Positions 29,466-38,253 of a DNA stretch of 64,000 nt are shown piece after piece (the stretch's first letter is position 1; each line of letters begins with the position of its first letter). The notes under the pieces were generated by a model, which made no database searches, had not been told where the DNA came from, and saw only the letters and a program-made list of their open reading frames with translations. Source of the stretch: Propionispora hippei DSM 15287 (GTDB lineage Bacteria > Bacillota > Negativicutes > Propionisporales > Propionisporaceae); assembly GCF_900141835.1 (NCBI RefSeq), contig NZ_FQZD01000014.1:1-64000 (forward strand), read 5' to 3'. The translations under genes were made by a program, and so were the position numbers.

Positions 29466-30281
29466 TTATTTGTGGGCCACCTCGCACACCGCCTGCTCGT
29501 AATCAATCAGTTCGGTTATGGTCGGCTGCTCACCGCACACCTGACATTTGGCATTACCAGACAGCTTTACCTTCCGAAAATTCATGGTCAGCGCATCATA
29601 GGTAAGCAACTGACCGGTAAGCAGCTCGCCTACTCCCAGTATGTATTTAAGCGCTTCCGTAGCCTGTATGGTACCGATAATTCCACCCATGACTCCCAAC
29701 ACCCCGGCCTGTTTACAGGTCGGAACAGCATCAGGCGGCGGCGGGGCATGAAAAATACAGCGATAGCAAGGACCCTGACCGGGAACATAGGTCATGGTTT
29801 GCCCTTGAAACCGGATAATTCCGGCATGAGAGAAGGGCTTTCTCAGCAGCACACAGGCATCATTAATCAAAAACTTGGCCGGAAAATTATCGGTGCCGTC
29901 AATAATAAAGTCGTAATCCCGATCCTGGATAATGCCTGTGATATTGCCGGCATTAACCCACTCCTGGTAGGTATGGACGGTGACATCGGGATTCAGCTCC
30001 GCGATGGTTTCTTTGCCTGACTGCACTTTGGGCTTGCCTACATCCCTGGTCTGATGAATGATCTGCCGCTGCAGGTTGGATAACTCCACCGAATCAAAAT
30101 CCACCAGACCAATTGTACCAACCCCCGCCGCCGCTAAAAACACCGCCGCCGGAGCCCCCAAACCACCGGTCCCGACAATAAGCACCTTACTGCCCAGCAG
30201 CTTCCGCTGTCCTTTTACACCGACCTCTTTGAGAATAATATGGCGCGAATACCTTTCCAGTTGCTCATTGGTAAAACTCAC
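29466..30281 (-). CDS. hcyF: ThiF/MoeB-type carrier-adenylating enzyme (HcyF-like)
   Basis: 271 residues. ATP site VGTGGLGAPAAVFLAAAG, then LVDFDSVELSNLQRQIIH; the zinc cysteines are CYRC and CQVC. It adenylates the C-terminal glycine of the carrier so that sulfide can form a thiocarboxylate. It overlaps the carrier gene by four bases (ATGA), the usual arrangement for ThiS/ThiF pairs. The context (sulfite reductase, JAMM protease, nearby O-acetylhomoserine sulfhydrylases) favours homocysteine or cysteine synthesis over thiamine or molybdopterin. Confidence 0.85.
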   Translation of the reverse strand: MSFTNEQLERYSRHIILKEVGVKGQRKLLGSKVLIVGTGGLGAPAAVFLAAAGVGTIGLVDFDSVELSNLQRQIIHQTRDVGKPKVQSGKETIAELNPDVTVHTYQEWVNAGNITGIIQDRDYDFIIDGTDNFPAKFLINDACVLLRKPFSHAGIIRFQGQTMTYVPGQGPCYRCIFHAPPPPDAVPTCKQAGVLGVMGGIIGTIQATEALKYILGVGELLTGQLLTYDALTMNFRKVKLSGNAKCQVCGEQPTITELIDYEQAVCEVAHK

Positions 30282-30487
30282 GCTCTGCCACCTCCCATAA
30301 AGTACAAAAATTCCACTTGGTCACCGTCTTTCAGCAACGTAGCGGCAAAATTCTCCCGGTCGATCCATTCATCATTGATTTGTATCGTCACATAATTGGC
30401 CATTTCCACCTGTTGGCTTGCCAGCAATTGATCCACACTGATGGCTTCCGTCAAGACCAATTCGTCGCCATTTACTATAATTTTCAT
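30278..30487 (-). CDS. hcyS: ThiS/MoaD-like sulfur-carrier protein with extended tail (HcyS-like)
   Basis: 69 residues, a beta-grasp ubiquitin-like carrier. It starts MKIIVNGDELVL and ends VEFLYFMGGGRA. The Gly-Gly is not terminal: extra residues follow, which the JAMM protease two genes downstream would remove. After adenylation it would carry sulfide as a thiocarboxylate to an O-acetylhomoserine sulfhydrylase. First gene of the operon, directly behind leader RNA E. Confidence 0.85.
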   Translation of the reverse strand: MKIIVNGDELVLTEAISVDQLLASQQVEMANYVTIQINDEWIDRENFAATLLKDGDQVEFLYFMGGGRA

Positions 30488-30546
30488 AGTTTCAACCCTC
30501 CTTTCTATTGCTGGGAAATCGTTGACACAGTGAACCTATCACCAGG

Positions 30547-30614
30547 CAAAAAGAGGTTAAGGAGATTCCTACACCCGTAAGAATCTCCTTAACCTCCAAA
30601 GATTTGGTCAGCCA
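30547..30614 (-). promoter_or_regulatory. Sulfur leader RNA, copy E (sulfur-carrier operon)
   Basis: Minus strand: GGCTGA, hairpin CCAA/TTGG around ATCT, AGG, then a terminator stem GGTTAAGGAGATTC and complement with a U-run. It lies about 60 bases before the carrier gene. The box and AGG are conserved while all paired bases differ from other copies. Confidence 0.76.
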
Positions 30615-30688
30615 AGAATTCAGCGCCGCTTCCTTATCCACATCACGATCTTATTTCCCCGTATCAGTTTACTGCAGGGTTATTACCG

Positions 30689-31095
30689 TCAGGAGCAGCC
30701 GCCGCAGGAGCCATGACCGCACTGTGTTGCGCAGCCGCCGGCCAGGTGCCGCAAATGATTATTTCTGATAAATTTTCCCCGCTTACCGTAAGCCTCCAGG
30801 GCTTTATCAATACGCCCCGAAACCATAAGCGACAGAAGGCCTTGCTGTTGCAGTTCCCGTTCTGCCCGGGGACCAATTTGAGCGGTTAGCACGACTTCAC
30901 ATCAAGGAGCAACCCGACTTTTTGCCTATGCAAATCCTCCGCTGCCGAATCAGTGTTGGCAGCCAAAAGCTGCCGGCGCTCCAGCAGCCGGTACTCCCCC
31001 TGCTCATTGACTTCATAAATCCAAAACTCACCAGCCCGGCCAAAGTGCTCATCAATCAATTCACCATTCGTACTGGTGACCGCGACCTTTGCCAT
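30689..31095 (-). pseudogene. NifX/NafY-type iron-molybdenum cofactor-binding protein, frameshifted
   Basis: The first frame (from ATG 31095, after GGGAGG) gives MAKVAVTSTNGELIDEHFGRA, a NifB/NifX-type 'dinitrogenase Fe-Mo cofactor' domain, and stops early at about 30886. The rest continues one frame over as VVLTAQIGPRAERELQQQG and ends with a cysteine-rich tail HLAGGCATQCGHGSCGGCS. Inserting one T in CTTGATGTGAAGTC restores LLLDCEVVLTAQ, so a single-base loss explains the break. It may be real or a sequencing error. Such proteins carry nitrogenase cofactor intermediates, which fits the NifD/NifK-like genes downstream of it in the map. It follows the hydrolase gene in one operon. Confidence 0.78.
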
Positions 31096-31133
31096 ATACA
31101 GCACCTCCCTTATTCATTCACCGGCCACTTTTC

Positions 31134-31934
31134 TCAAACGGCGACCGGTACCGCATCGGCAAGCAATCCCGCCAGCCGCCGGCCAATAAGCTGCTGAAAC
31201 TCCGCCTGTTTGCCTGTTGCGCCATGATCAAACTCGGTTACGACAAATTCCTTAGGCGCCTGGTACTGCTCGTATAGTTCCTGGGAACCCGCCAGCGGCA
31301 CCACCACGTCCGCCGTCCCGTGAATAATCAGCAACGGTGTGGTAAGCCGGCTCGCCGCGCTGATTGGGTCATAATCCTGGGTAGCCAAGCCCTTGACAAA
31401 CTGACTGTACAGAGTGAAGCCCCGGTCAAAGAAATTTTCAATCTTCTCGCCGCGCAAAGACTTCTGCCAAAGCTCCGGCCCGATGATCCGTTCCTGGAAA
31501 TTAGCCACCGGCTTGGTTACCGGCGCGAAAACAATACGGCCCATCACCCGCTCGATTTGATCTTCGTGTGTCAGTACCACCAACCCGCCCAGACTGTGAC
31601 CATAAAGCACCACCGGTGATGTGGCAAACTGGTCCTGTCCGTCCACCCACTGCAGCACATTGGTCAAATCCTCCTGCCAGCCGGTTATGCTGGTATCGGT
31701 GGCAAAATCGCCGTCGCTGTCACCGGAGCCGATATAATCAAAACGCAGCACACCGTATCCTGCTTTTTCTAAAAAATTAGCTAAATTTAACGTAAGATGG
31801 TTATACCCCACCTTATTGCCGGTAAAACCATGGCACAGCACCAACAGCGGAGTTCCCGGTTTAAAGCCTTCCGGCAAGTGCAGCATGGCCGACAGGCGCT
31901 GTCTTCTGCTTGCAATCCATAGATGTTCTTTCAT
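31134..31934 (-). CDS. Alpha/beta hydrolase
   Basis: 266 residues. Nucleophile elbow GHSLGG (Ser), oxyanion region LCHGFTG, and later Asp and His in IIHGTADVVVP and EFDHGA, so the catalytic triad is complete. A serine esterase or thioesterase of the FrsA/BD-FAE-like group, probably cytoplasmic, with no signal peptide. Located behind leader RNA F and followed by the NifX-like gene. Substrate unknown; a sulfur-containing ester or thioester is a guess from the regulon. Confidence 0.82.
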   Translation of the reverse strand: MKEHLWIASRRQRLSAMLHLPEGFKPGTPLLVLCHGFTGNKVGYNHLTLNLANFLEKAGYGVLRFDYIGSGDSDGDFATDTSITGWQEDLTNVLQWVDGQDQFATSPVVLYGHSLGGLVVLTHEDQIERVMGRIVFAPVTKPVANFQERIIGPELWQKSLRGEKIENFFDRGFTLYSQFVKGLATQDYDPISAASRLTTPLLIIHGTADVVVPLAGSQELYEQYQAPKEFVVTEFDHGATGKQAEFQQLIGRRLAGLLADAVPVAV

Positions 31935-31976
31935 ACACTTGGCCTCCTTCTTTATGACAAGTACCCGGTTACCAAC

Positions 31977-32042
31977 TAAAAAAGGTCAAAAGAGATTGAC
32001 AAATTGCCAATTTCTTTTGACCTTCAGTTATCTGATGAGCCA
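31977..32042 (-). promoter_or_regulatory. Sulfur leader RNA, copy F (hydrolase/NifX unit)
   Basis: Minus strand: GGCTCA, hairpin TCAG/CTGA around ATAA, AGG, terminator stem AAGGTCAAAAGA...TCTTTTGACCTT and U-run. Ahead of the hydrolase gene. Confidence 0.75.
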
Positions 32043-32078
32043 GGACACATCCATATAAATAACTCATTTATTATATTA

Positions 32079-32107
32079 ACTGTATCATCAATAAAGAAAG
32101 TTGTCAA
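32079..32107 (-). promoter_or_regulatory. Probable promoter of leader F
   Basis: Minus strand TTGACA at 32102-32107 with TACAGT after 17 bp. It starts right after the upstream O-acetylhomoserine sulfhydrylase stop codon, making the hydrolase unit separately transcribed. Confidence 0.5.
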
Positions 32108-32133
32108 CATCCAGGCCGTCTTCCACGTTACCC

Positions 32134-33441
32134 TTAAGCGAACACCTTGTTAAAGGCCTGTTCCAAATCCGCAATTAAATCCTCAGGAGTCTCCAGACCA
32201 ATAGATACGCGGACTGTTTCCGGTGTAATACCGGCCAGTCTTTGTTCTTCAGCTGTCAATTCGCCGTGGGTTGTTTTGGGGGAGTTAATGATTAAAGAAC
32301 GGGCATCACCCAAATTAGCCTGATAACTGAACAAATTCAGCGAATCAATAAATGCCGAAATCTGCTCATCGGTACCCTTGACTCCGAAAGTAAACAAACC
32401 GCCGGCTCCTCTGGGAAGATATTTCTCCGCCAGAGCCCGGGACGGACTGTTCTTTGCCCGGGGGTGCCTGACCCAGGAAACAACGGATTTTTCCTCCAGA
32501 TACCGCAGTATCTTATCAGTGTTGGCAACCTGTTTTTGCATCCTTTCTGAAAGTGTCTCCAAACCTAACAAAACCAAATAAGCATCAAAAGGACTTAGCG
32601 CCGCACCGAAATAATTCAAATAGTTTAGACGGACCCGGAAAGTGAAGGGGGCGTCCGGAAATACCTGCAGAAAATTCCGGGGACTGCCCGTCGCATCCCG
32701 CAGGGTATGATAAGGCTCCAGGAAATGGGGGAACTTGCCGTTGTCCCATTTAAACCGGCCGCTTTCCAGGATTACCCCGGCAATCACATTGCCATGCCCG
32801 CTTAAGGCTTTGGTCGCGGAATAGACCACAATGTCGGCCCCGTATTGAATGGGATTGAGCAGATAAGGAGTTGCCACCGTGTTATCCACAATCAAGGGAA
32901 TATCATTCTCATGGGCAATCTGAGCCAGCTTTTCTATATCGGCCACAATCGCATTGGGATTGCTGATGCTTTCCACATAGATGGCTTTGGTATCCGGCTT
33001 GATGGCCCGGCGAAATTCTTCCGGATCATCGGGCTTTTCAACCTGATCGATGCCGATACCGAACTTCGGGTAAATTTTTTTAAAACTGTCAAAGGTTCCG
33101 CCGTAAAGCTGCGGGGTAGTCAGTATCCTGCCGCCTCCTTCAGTTACATTGAGCAGGGTATAGGAAATCGCGGCCATGCCGGACGCTACGGCCACAGCGG
33201 CAGCGGCCCCATCCAAAGCCGCCAGCCTTTCTTCCAGTACTGCCACCGTGGGATTGCCGATCCGGGTATATAAAAATCCCGGTTCAGCAAACGTAAACAA
33301 CCGGGACATCCGGTCAGTATCCCCTAATTCGTAGGAGGCCGTCTGATAAATCGGAACCGAAACCGCCCGATTGTGCTCCTCCGGCTTGTAGCCCGCCCTT
33401 ACTTTCAATGTGTCAAAACCGTATAATTGCTCCTGTGCCAT
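32134..33441 (-). CDS. metY: O-acetylhomoserine sulfhydrylase (MetY)
   Basis: 435 residues, PLP enzyme of the Cys/Met metabolism family. The lysine is in VVYSATKALSGHGN; other motifs are YTRIGNPTVAVLEERLAALDG and GIGLETPEDLI-like C-terminus. It makes homocysteine from O-acetylhomoserine and sulfide (or methionine from methanethiol). It follows the first NifD/NifK-like pair by 50 bases and precedes the sulfur-carrier operon, whose thiocarboxylate could be its sulfur donor, as in Wolinella. A second MetY lies at 41805. Confidence 0.92.
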   Translation of the reverse strand: MAQEQLYGFDTLKVRAGYKPEEHNRAVSVPIYQTASYELGDTDRMSRLFTFAEPGFLYTRIGNPTVAVLEERLAALDGAAAAVAVASGMAAISYTLLNVTEGGGRILTTPQLYGGTFDSFKKIYPKFGIGIDQVEKPDDPEEFRRAIKPDTKAIYVESISNPNAIVADIEKLAQIAHENDIPLIVDNTVATPYLLNPIQYGADIVVYSATKALSGHGNVIAGVILESGRFKWDNGKFPHFLEPYHTLRDATGSPRNFLQVFPDAPFTFRVRLNYLNYFGAALSPFDAYLVLLGLETLSERMQKQVANTDKILRYLEEKSVVSWVRHPRAKNSPSRALAEKYLPRGAGGLFTFGVKGTDEQISAFIDSLNLFSYQANLGDARSLIINSPKTTHGELTAEEQRLAGITPETVRVSIGLETPEDLIADLEQAFNKVFA

Positions 33442-33491
33442 ACGTTAACCACTCCCTTCACGCCTTGTTTATATGCCTTATAGGTTGCTAT

Positions 33492-34808
33492 TTACCGGTA
33501 CGTGTCCAGCACCCGGTCATACAGATCCTCAATTAGCCGGAGTCCCCCGTTATAGCCGGCGTAGCCGCCATGCAGCACAAGACGGTAAGCGACCGGCACG
33601 CTGACAATCAAAAGATCGGCACCGATTTCTTTGGCTAAATCCCGTTCCCAGCCGCTGCCGATAATCAACGACCGGTTTTTCCGCTCATCGGCCCGGATTT
33701 CCTCCTGAATAGCGCCGCCGTCAATAGAAAAGCGGACTTCGGCGGAACGGAGCGGGGAAATATTGGCAAACTGGCTGCGTACAGCTTCCTGATACTCCTC
33801 CGGTATATTATCAATCACAAACTGTCTGGCCGGAATAATACCGAGCTCATTCAACAGATATTTGGCCAGGCCGACAGCATAGGTTGCGTCCAAAATGGTA
33901 TAAAACCGCCGCGGCAGGCCGTAGCGGAATTCCAGCATGAAGTCCGCCGTTCTCTCAATATGCATATAAAACCGTTCTTCTTCTTTTCGAATAAATTGTT
34001 CTGCCTTCTGCCGGTCTACCTTGGCAAAATCGGCCACTTCCCGTAAGAATTTGGAGGTCTCATTGCCGCCGACCGGCAGATAGGGGAAATGATAATAGGC
34101 GGTTCCATATTTTTGTTCCAGGTGTTTGGCAATCGCCAGTCCGGACCAGGCATTGACAACCAGGTTGAATTCGGCATGGGGAATGGACTTCCATTCGTCA
34201 ACCCCGCCCGAACCTACGCCGAACAAAATGTTGACCTTAAGACCGATGCCTTCCAGAATACGCTTAAGCTCTTCCAGATTGCCGTTCCAGTACGGGTCCT
34301 GATAGGGAATGGTTGCAAACACGTTAACCAGTCCCGGCTGTTTCGTTCTGTCCGGGCTGAACTTGTCAACATACTGATCGATAATGGCGTTAACCACCTT
34401 TTCATGGCTTACGTAATTATTGCTTTTAAAACCACCGGTTTCCACATACACAATAGGTTTATCCTGCGCCTGATACTGACCGGTCACCTGACCGATATCG
34501 TCGCCGACAATGTCCGAAGTACAACCGGTCAGCACCACATAGAGATCGGCGTCAATCACTTTGAGCGCACCCTCGATTACATGCTTCAGCTTTTCTTCCC
34601 CGCCAAAGACAATCTCCGCTTCACTGGCATTGGTGCAGGGTACGGTATTACCGCCGGCATAGCCTTCCCCCTGACCCAGCAGCCGGTTGATTTTATCGCC
34701 GCAGCCCGGTCCGGCATGCAGAATCGGCACCGCCCGTTTAATGGCTACGATAGACTGCTGAGCGCCGAGAGCACAGGAGTAACGGGGCTGTTCAATAAAT
34801 GTCGACAT
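33492..34808 (-). CDS. NifK-like nitrogenase component 1 subunit, pair 1
   Basis: 438 residues. The three beta-type P-cluster cysteines are present: RYSCALG, AGPGCGD and LTGCTSDIVGDD. These match NifK Cys70, Cys95 and Cys153. It lacks the long N-terminal extension of NifK, as do NifN and the methylthio-alkane reductase subunit. The start ATG 34808 has GAGGTGAC upstream and overlaps the partner gene by 17 bases. With a sulfur leader and MetY next door, the best functional guess is a MarK-like subunit that helps cut C-S bonds. Nitrogen fixation is unlikely: no nifH, nifB or nifE is present. Confidence 0.8.
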   Translation of the reverse strand: MSTFIEQPRYSCALGAQQSIVAIKRAVPILHAGPGCGDKINRLLGQGEGYAGGNTVPCTNASEAEIVFGGEEKLKHVIEGALKVIDADLYVVLTGCTSDIVGDDIGQVTGQYQAQDKPIVYVETGGFKSNNYVSHEKVVNAIIDQYVDKFSPDRTKQPGLVNVFATIPYQDPYWNGNLEELKRILEGIGLKVNILFGVGSGGVDEWKSIPHAEFNLVVNAWSGLAIAKHLEQKYGTAYYHFPYLPVGGNETSKFLREVADFAKVDRQKAEQFIRKEEERFYMHIERTADFMLEFRYGLPRRFYTILDATYAVGLAKYLLNELGIIPARQFVIDNIPEEYQEAVRSQFANISPLRSAEVRFSIDGGAIQEEIRADERKNRSLIIGSGWERDLAKEIGADLLIVSVPVAYRLVLHGGYAGYNGGLRLIEDLYDRVLDTYR

Positions 34809-36273
34809 GGGCGTCACCTCTTAGAAAAGAAAATGGATTTTGTTCCAGCCACCATTTGGTATAAGGCATGGTACTATGTTTGGCAAGATTGGTGACAAAC
34901 TCCCTGTTATCAAGCGTTTCCAGTATCCGCTCCGCGTAATTAAGAACTCCCTGATAACCAAACCCAAACTGCTCGTCACCGATCAGTAAAGTTGGGATAC
35001 CCAGTTTGGCACCCCAAAGGGTCATGCCCCCGTGTCTGGCAATCATGATGTCCGGCCGGACTTTGTTCAGGATATTCACCAGCTCATAGGCTTGTTTGTT
35101 GCAGACATTATAGTTGGGCACATCGCCATAGGTATTGATATCATGAGCCAGCGCATCGGAGGTAATATCGCCATTATCATAGATCGGATCATGATGAAAA
35201 ATGGCCGCCCCCTGAACCTCCAGCCCCAATTCTCTAAGCAGCGCAATCAAGGCATGCCCGTGGGCGGCTCCTGCCGTCAGGTAGGCGGTTTTTCCCTGCA
35301 GTTGCCGGCGAAACTCCTCCAGCTTTGGCAGCACCCGCTGATGCTCCCGGACAATCAGTTTTTCAATTTCCTGTTCCCGGTCCAATACCCGTCCCAGTTC
35401 CCGCAGCCAATTGTCCGTTCCGGCTATTCCATAGGCCGGCGGGGCTTTGATTTCCGGCACACCGTATACCTGTTCCAGCGCTGCGCCGATATAGGTCCCC
35501 AGCGTTGGGCAGATCTGGATGGTCGCTGCCGCCTCGGCGATATGTTCCAACTGGGCAACGGTGGAAAAAGGAACGATATAGTCGGCTTCGTAGCCTAGGG
35601 GGTTCAAGATTTCGTCGAAGATTTTGCTGCCCCAAAAGTTGATAATGTTTACTTTATTGCTTTTCTGCTGCGGCGGTTTCACGATCTTCCTGACAATGGA
35701 ATGGTACGCCGCATCAAAGCCCGTTGTCCAGATTTTGGACTTAAACCCTTCACAGAAGCAGGCTACCACGGGAATGCCCAGTTCTTCGGCCAACGCGTTG
35801 GCCACACCCTCGACATCATCACCGATAATACCGGAGGCGCAGGAGGTCGTTATAAAAATGGCCTTCGGCTTTACCCGCCGGAAAACTGCCCGGATCGTGT
35901 CTTCCAGCTTTTGCGTCGCGCCAAAAATGGTATCCTCTTCTTCGATATTGGTGTTAAAATACCGGCCGATTACCGGTGGCAGTTCACGTTCCATCTGACC
36001 CACCCGGTAAACAAAATTAAACGTAAACATGTCACCCGCACAACCTATCGGGGCATGATTAACCACGGCCGCATCCTGAATCATAGAAAGCTGGCAAAAG
36101 GCGTTGCCCGAGCTGCAGCCCATGCACTGGCTGAAGCTCCGGTCACTGTCTCTTAGTTTTCCGGCCCGCGAACACTGCACCAGTTCCCGGGCGGTTCCCT
36201 CAAAGCCGGTGATCGAACCCAACCGGGCTTCCCGTGTTAACACCTCTGCTGCTTTAAGATTAATGGCACTCAT
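34792..36273 (-). CDS. NifD-like nitrogenase component 1 subunit, pair 1
   Basis: 493 residues. P-cluster-type cysteines: Cys53 (in CMGCSSGNAFC), Cys78 (HAPIGC) and Cys145 (TTSCASGIIGDD), spaced as in NifD. Cys255 in QICPTLGTYIG matches NifD Cys275, which binds the FeMo cofactor. The position of NifD His442 aligns to LIGDEQFGFGYQG, with no clear histidine. So the protein keeps a P-cluster site and one cofactor ligand but differs at the second. It is most similar in context to MarD of methylthio-alkane reductase. Leader RNA G lies upstream. Confidence 0.8.
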   Translation of the reverse strand: MSAINLKAAEVLTREARLGSITGFEGTARELVQCSRAGKLRDSDRSFSQCMGCSSGNAFCQLSMIQDAAVVNHAPIGCAGDMFTFNFVYRVGQMERELPPVIGRYFNTNIEEEDTIFGATQKLEDTIRAVFRRVKPKAIFITTSCASGIIGDDVEGVANALAEELGIPVVACFCEGFKSKIWTTGFDAAYHSIVRKIVKPPQQKSNKVNIINFWGSKIFDEILNPLGYEADYIVPFSTVAQLEHIAEAAATIQICPTLGTYIGAALEQVYGVPEIKAPPAYGIAGTDNWLRELGRVLDREQEIEKLIVREHQRVLPKLEEFRRQLQGKTAYLTAGAAHGHALIALLRELGLEVQGAAIFHHDPIYDNGDITSDALAHDINTYGDVPNYNVCNKQAYELVNILNKVRPDIMIARHGGMTLWGAKLGIPTLLIGDEQFGFGYQGVLNYAERILETLDNREFVTNLAKHSTMPYTKWWLEQNPFSFLRGDAHVDIY

Positions 36274-36361
36274 CTGGACTCCTCCCCTATCTCCTGTTGC
36301 TGTCTCCGGGAAAACCGAGCCGGTACGCCCCGGTAAGTACAGCCATTTGGGTCTTTTTATA

Positions 36362-36433
36362 CAAAAAAGACCGGATTAAACCCCTGCCATGCAAGAGCTT
36401 AATCCGGTCTCCGGTCTATTGATCGGTCAACCA
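36362..36433 (-). promoter_or_regulatory. Sulfur leader RNA, copy G (NifDK-like pair 1)
   Basis: Minus strand: GGTTGA, short hairpin CCG/CGG with a 10-base loop, AGA instead of AGG, then a strong stem GACCGGATTAA...TTAATCCGGTC and U-run. The most divergent copy, about 90 bases ahead of the NifD-like gene. Confidence 0.65.
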
Positions 36434-36518
36434 TACCACTATGTACTTACGCCTTATTGTAAGCTGACCGGCCGGCCCTTGTCAAGCAACTTTCGCGGCT
36501 CTCTACCCTCACAGATCT

Positions 36519-37700
36519 TTAGGACGATAGCCCGCATTCGACAAAGGCTTGCTCCAGATCGGCGATAATATCCGCCGCAGCCTCCAGGCCGATACTGAAA
36601 CGAAGATGTCCGTTCCGGAATTCGGGCGGATAAAAATGATTGCGTTCGTCATCGGGGCCGACATAGACAATCAGGCTTTCATCATGACCGATGGAAACGG
36701 CCGGAACAATTAATTCCAGCGAGTTGATAAACCGGTTATGGATGGCGGCATCGGCTTTTAACCCAAACGCCATAACCCCGGAAAACAACGACATTTGTTT
36801 TTGGGCAATCCCATGCTGCGGATGACTGCTGAGACCGGGATAAGCCACAAAATCCACCGCCCGGTGTCCTGCTAAAAACTCAGCCACCGTTTGCGCGGTC
36901 CGGCTATGCTGCTCCATGCGCAAAGGAAGGGTAACCACACCGCGCATGATCAGCCAGGCATTAAACGGACTGATCACGCCGCCCAGATTGACCATGGCCT
37001 GCCGCTTGATCCGGTTAATCAGCTCCTTACGGCCGATAACCGCTCCGCCCATGGCATCGCCATGACCGTTAATATATTTAGTCAGGCTGTGAATGACAAG
37101 ATCGGCGCCCAACGCCAGTGGCTGCTGCAAATAGGGTGAGGCAAAGGTGCTGTCCACGCTCAGCAAGGCTCCGGCCGCCTTGGCAATCCCGGCGATGGCC
37201 GCTATATCGCTGACCCGGGTAGTCGGATTGCCCGGTGTTTCAATATGGATCAACCGGGTATTGGGACGCAGCGCCTGTTTAATCTCTTCCAGGTTGGCGG
37301 TATCCACCAGTGTGGTTTCCACGCCATACTTATCAGGAAAATATTCCTGTAGCAAACGATAAACGGCTATATAGGAAACGTTGGAGCAAATGACATGGGA
37401 CTGACTGTCTAAAAAGGTGAAAAATACGCCGGCCAGGGCCGAAACACCGGTGCCTAACACCACGCAGTCTTCTCCCCCCTCCAGGGCGGCCAGTTTTTCC
37501 TGCAGGTAAATCTGATTGGCCGAAGTATTGCGGGTATAAACCAGTTGGTCGGGATCGCTCCAGTTCATGGCGGAGGCATCCTCCGGCAAGCGGTAGCTGT
37601 TGGCCATCGTCAAAGGTCTTCGAATCGCCCCGGTTTCCTTATCAATGCCATTGCCGGCATGTATGCATTTTGTCCGAAAATCAATCTGTGTTTTCTTCAT
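36519..37700 (-). CDS. PLP-dependent trans-sulfuration enzyme (cystathionine gamma-synthase/lyase type)
   Basis: 393 residues of the MetB/MetC/CGL family. PLP lysine in HSLTKYINGHGDAMGG; YTRNTSANQIYLQEKLAALEGGE is the usual YTR motif. It may split or form cystathionine, or release H2S or methanethiol from sulfur amino acids (a gamma-lyase); sequence alone does not decide. It sits between the two NifDK-like pairs and lacks a leader immediately in front: leader H is 430 bases away, beyond two repeat copies. Confidence 0.85.
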   Translation of the reverse strand: MKKTQIDFRTKCIHAGNGIDKETGAIRRPLTMANSYRLPEDASAMNWSDPDQLVYTRNTSANQIYLQEKLAALEGGEDCVVLGTGVSALAGVFFTFLDSQSHVICSNVSYIAVYRLLQEYFPDKYGVETTLVDTANLEEIKQALRPNTRLIHIETPGNPTTRVSDIAAIAGIAKAAGALLSVDSTFASPYLQQPLALGADLVIHSLTKYINGHGDAMGGAVIGRKELINRIKRQAMVNLGGVISPFNAWLIMRGVVTLPLRMEQHSRTAQTVAEFLAGHRAVDFVAYPGLSSHPQHGIAQKQMSLFSGVMAFGLKADAAIHNRFINSLELIVPAVSIGHDESLIVYVGPDDERNHFYPPEFRNGHLRFSIGLEAAADIIADLEQAFVECGLSS

Positions 37701-37766
37701 CCCTGCTGTGACCTCTTTTCCGTTATTATTTTTAACCTCAGTCTACTCCCTGCCGCCGCGGACCGT

Positions 37767-37931
37767 CTAGTGGTCTGTAAACGCTAAAGCAATAGGCTGA
37801 ATTGCGAGAGATTTTTCGTCCTGCGAGGCGGAGGAGGCGCACATATCGGGAATATGTAAGCCGACGACAACAAAGCAGGGCAGAAAAGATCTCGTAAGAA
37901 CACTATAGCATTAGGGGTTACAAACCACTAG
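37767..37931. repeat. Interspersed repeat, copy 2
   Basis: Terminal inverted repeat CTAGTGGTCTGTAA and TTACAAACCACTAG. Core: GAGATTTTTCGTCC, GTAAGCCGACGACAACAAAG, GAAAAGATCTC. Shares its terminal CTAG with copy 3. Confidence 0.8.
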
Positions 37932-38092
37932 TACCTTGTCAATCCTAACACTGTAAGAATAATGGCGAGGGTATTTTTCGCGAGACAAGGCGGAGGACGG
38001 AGGCATACCGTTAGTATGCCGACTGACGACAACGAAGGCTTGCGGAAAATAGACCGTCAGTATTCACTGGATTAGGGTTGATAAGGTACTAG
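37928..38092. repeat. Interspersed repeat, copy 3 (tandem with copy 2)
   Basis: Ends CTAGTACCTTGTCAATCC and GGGTTGATAAGGTACTAG. Core: TATTTTTCGCGAGACAAGGCGG, GACGACAACGAAGGCTTGCG. Same architecture as copy 2 but with different arm sequence. Confidence 0.8.
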
Positions 38093-38130
38093 CAAGGTGT
38101 GAGGCAGCAAAATCTGGTCTTGGCAGTAAA

Positions 38131-38192
38131 CAAAAAGAGCTGAAGGTCAAACGAATTGCGTTCGTTTGACCTTCAGCTCTCTGATCAGTCTA
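38131..38192 (-). promoter_or_regulatory. Sulfur leader RNA, copy H
   Basis: Minus strand: GACTGA, hairpin TCAG/CTGA around AGAG, AGG, then a long stem (GAAGGTCAAACGAA and complement) with U-run. It lies after the second NifK-like gene and 430 bases before the trans-sulfuration gene, with two repeats inserted in between. They may have been inserted between leader and gene. Confidence 0.72.
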
Positions 38193-38253
38193 GCTATATC
38201 ATAGCATACACAGCCCTGCATTTCAATCGCTTGCCGGCATTTAGCCGGACAAG

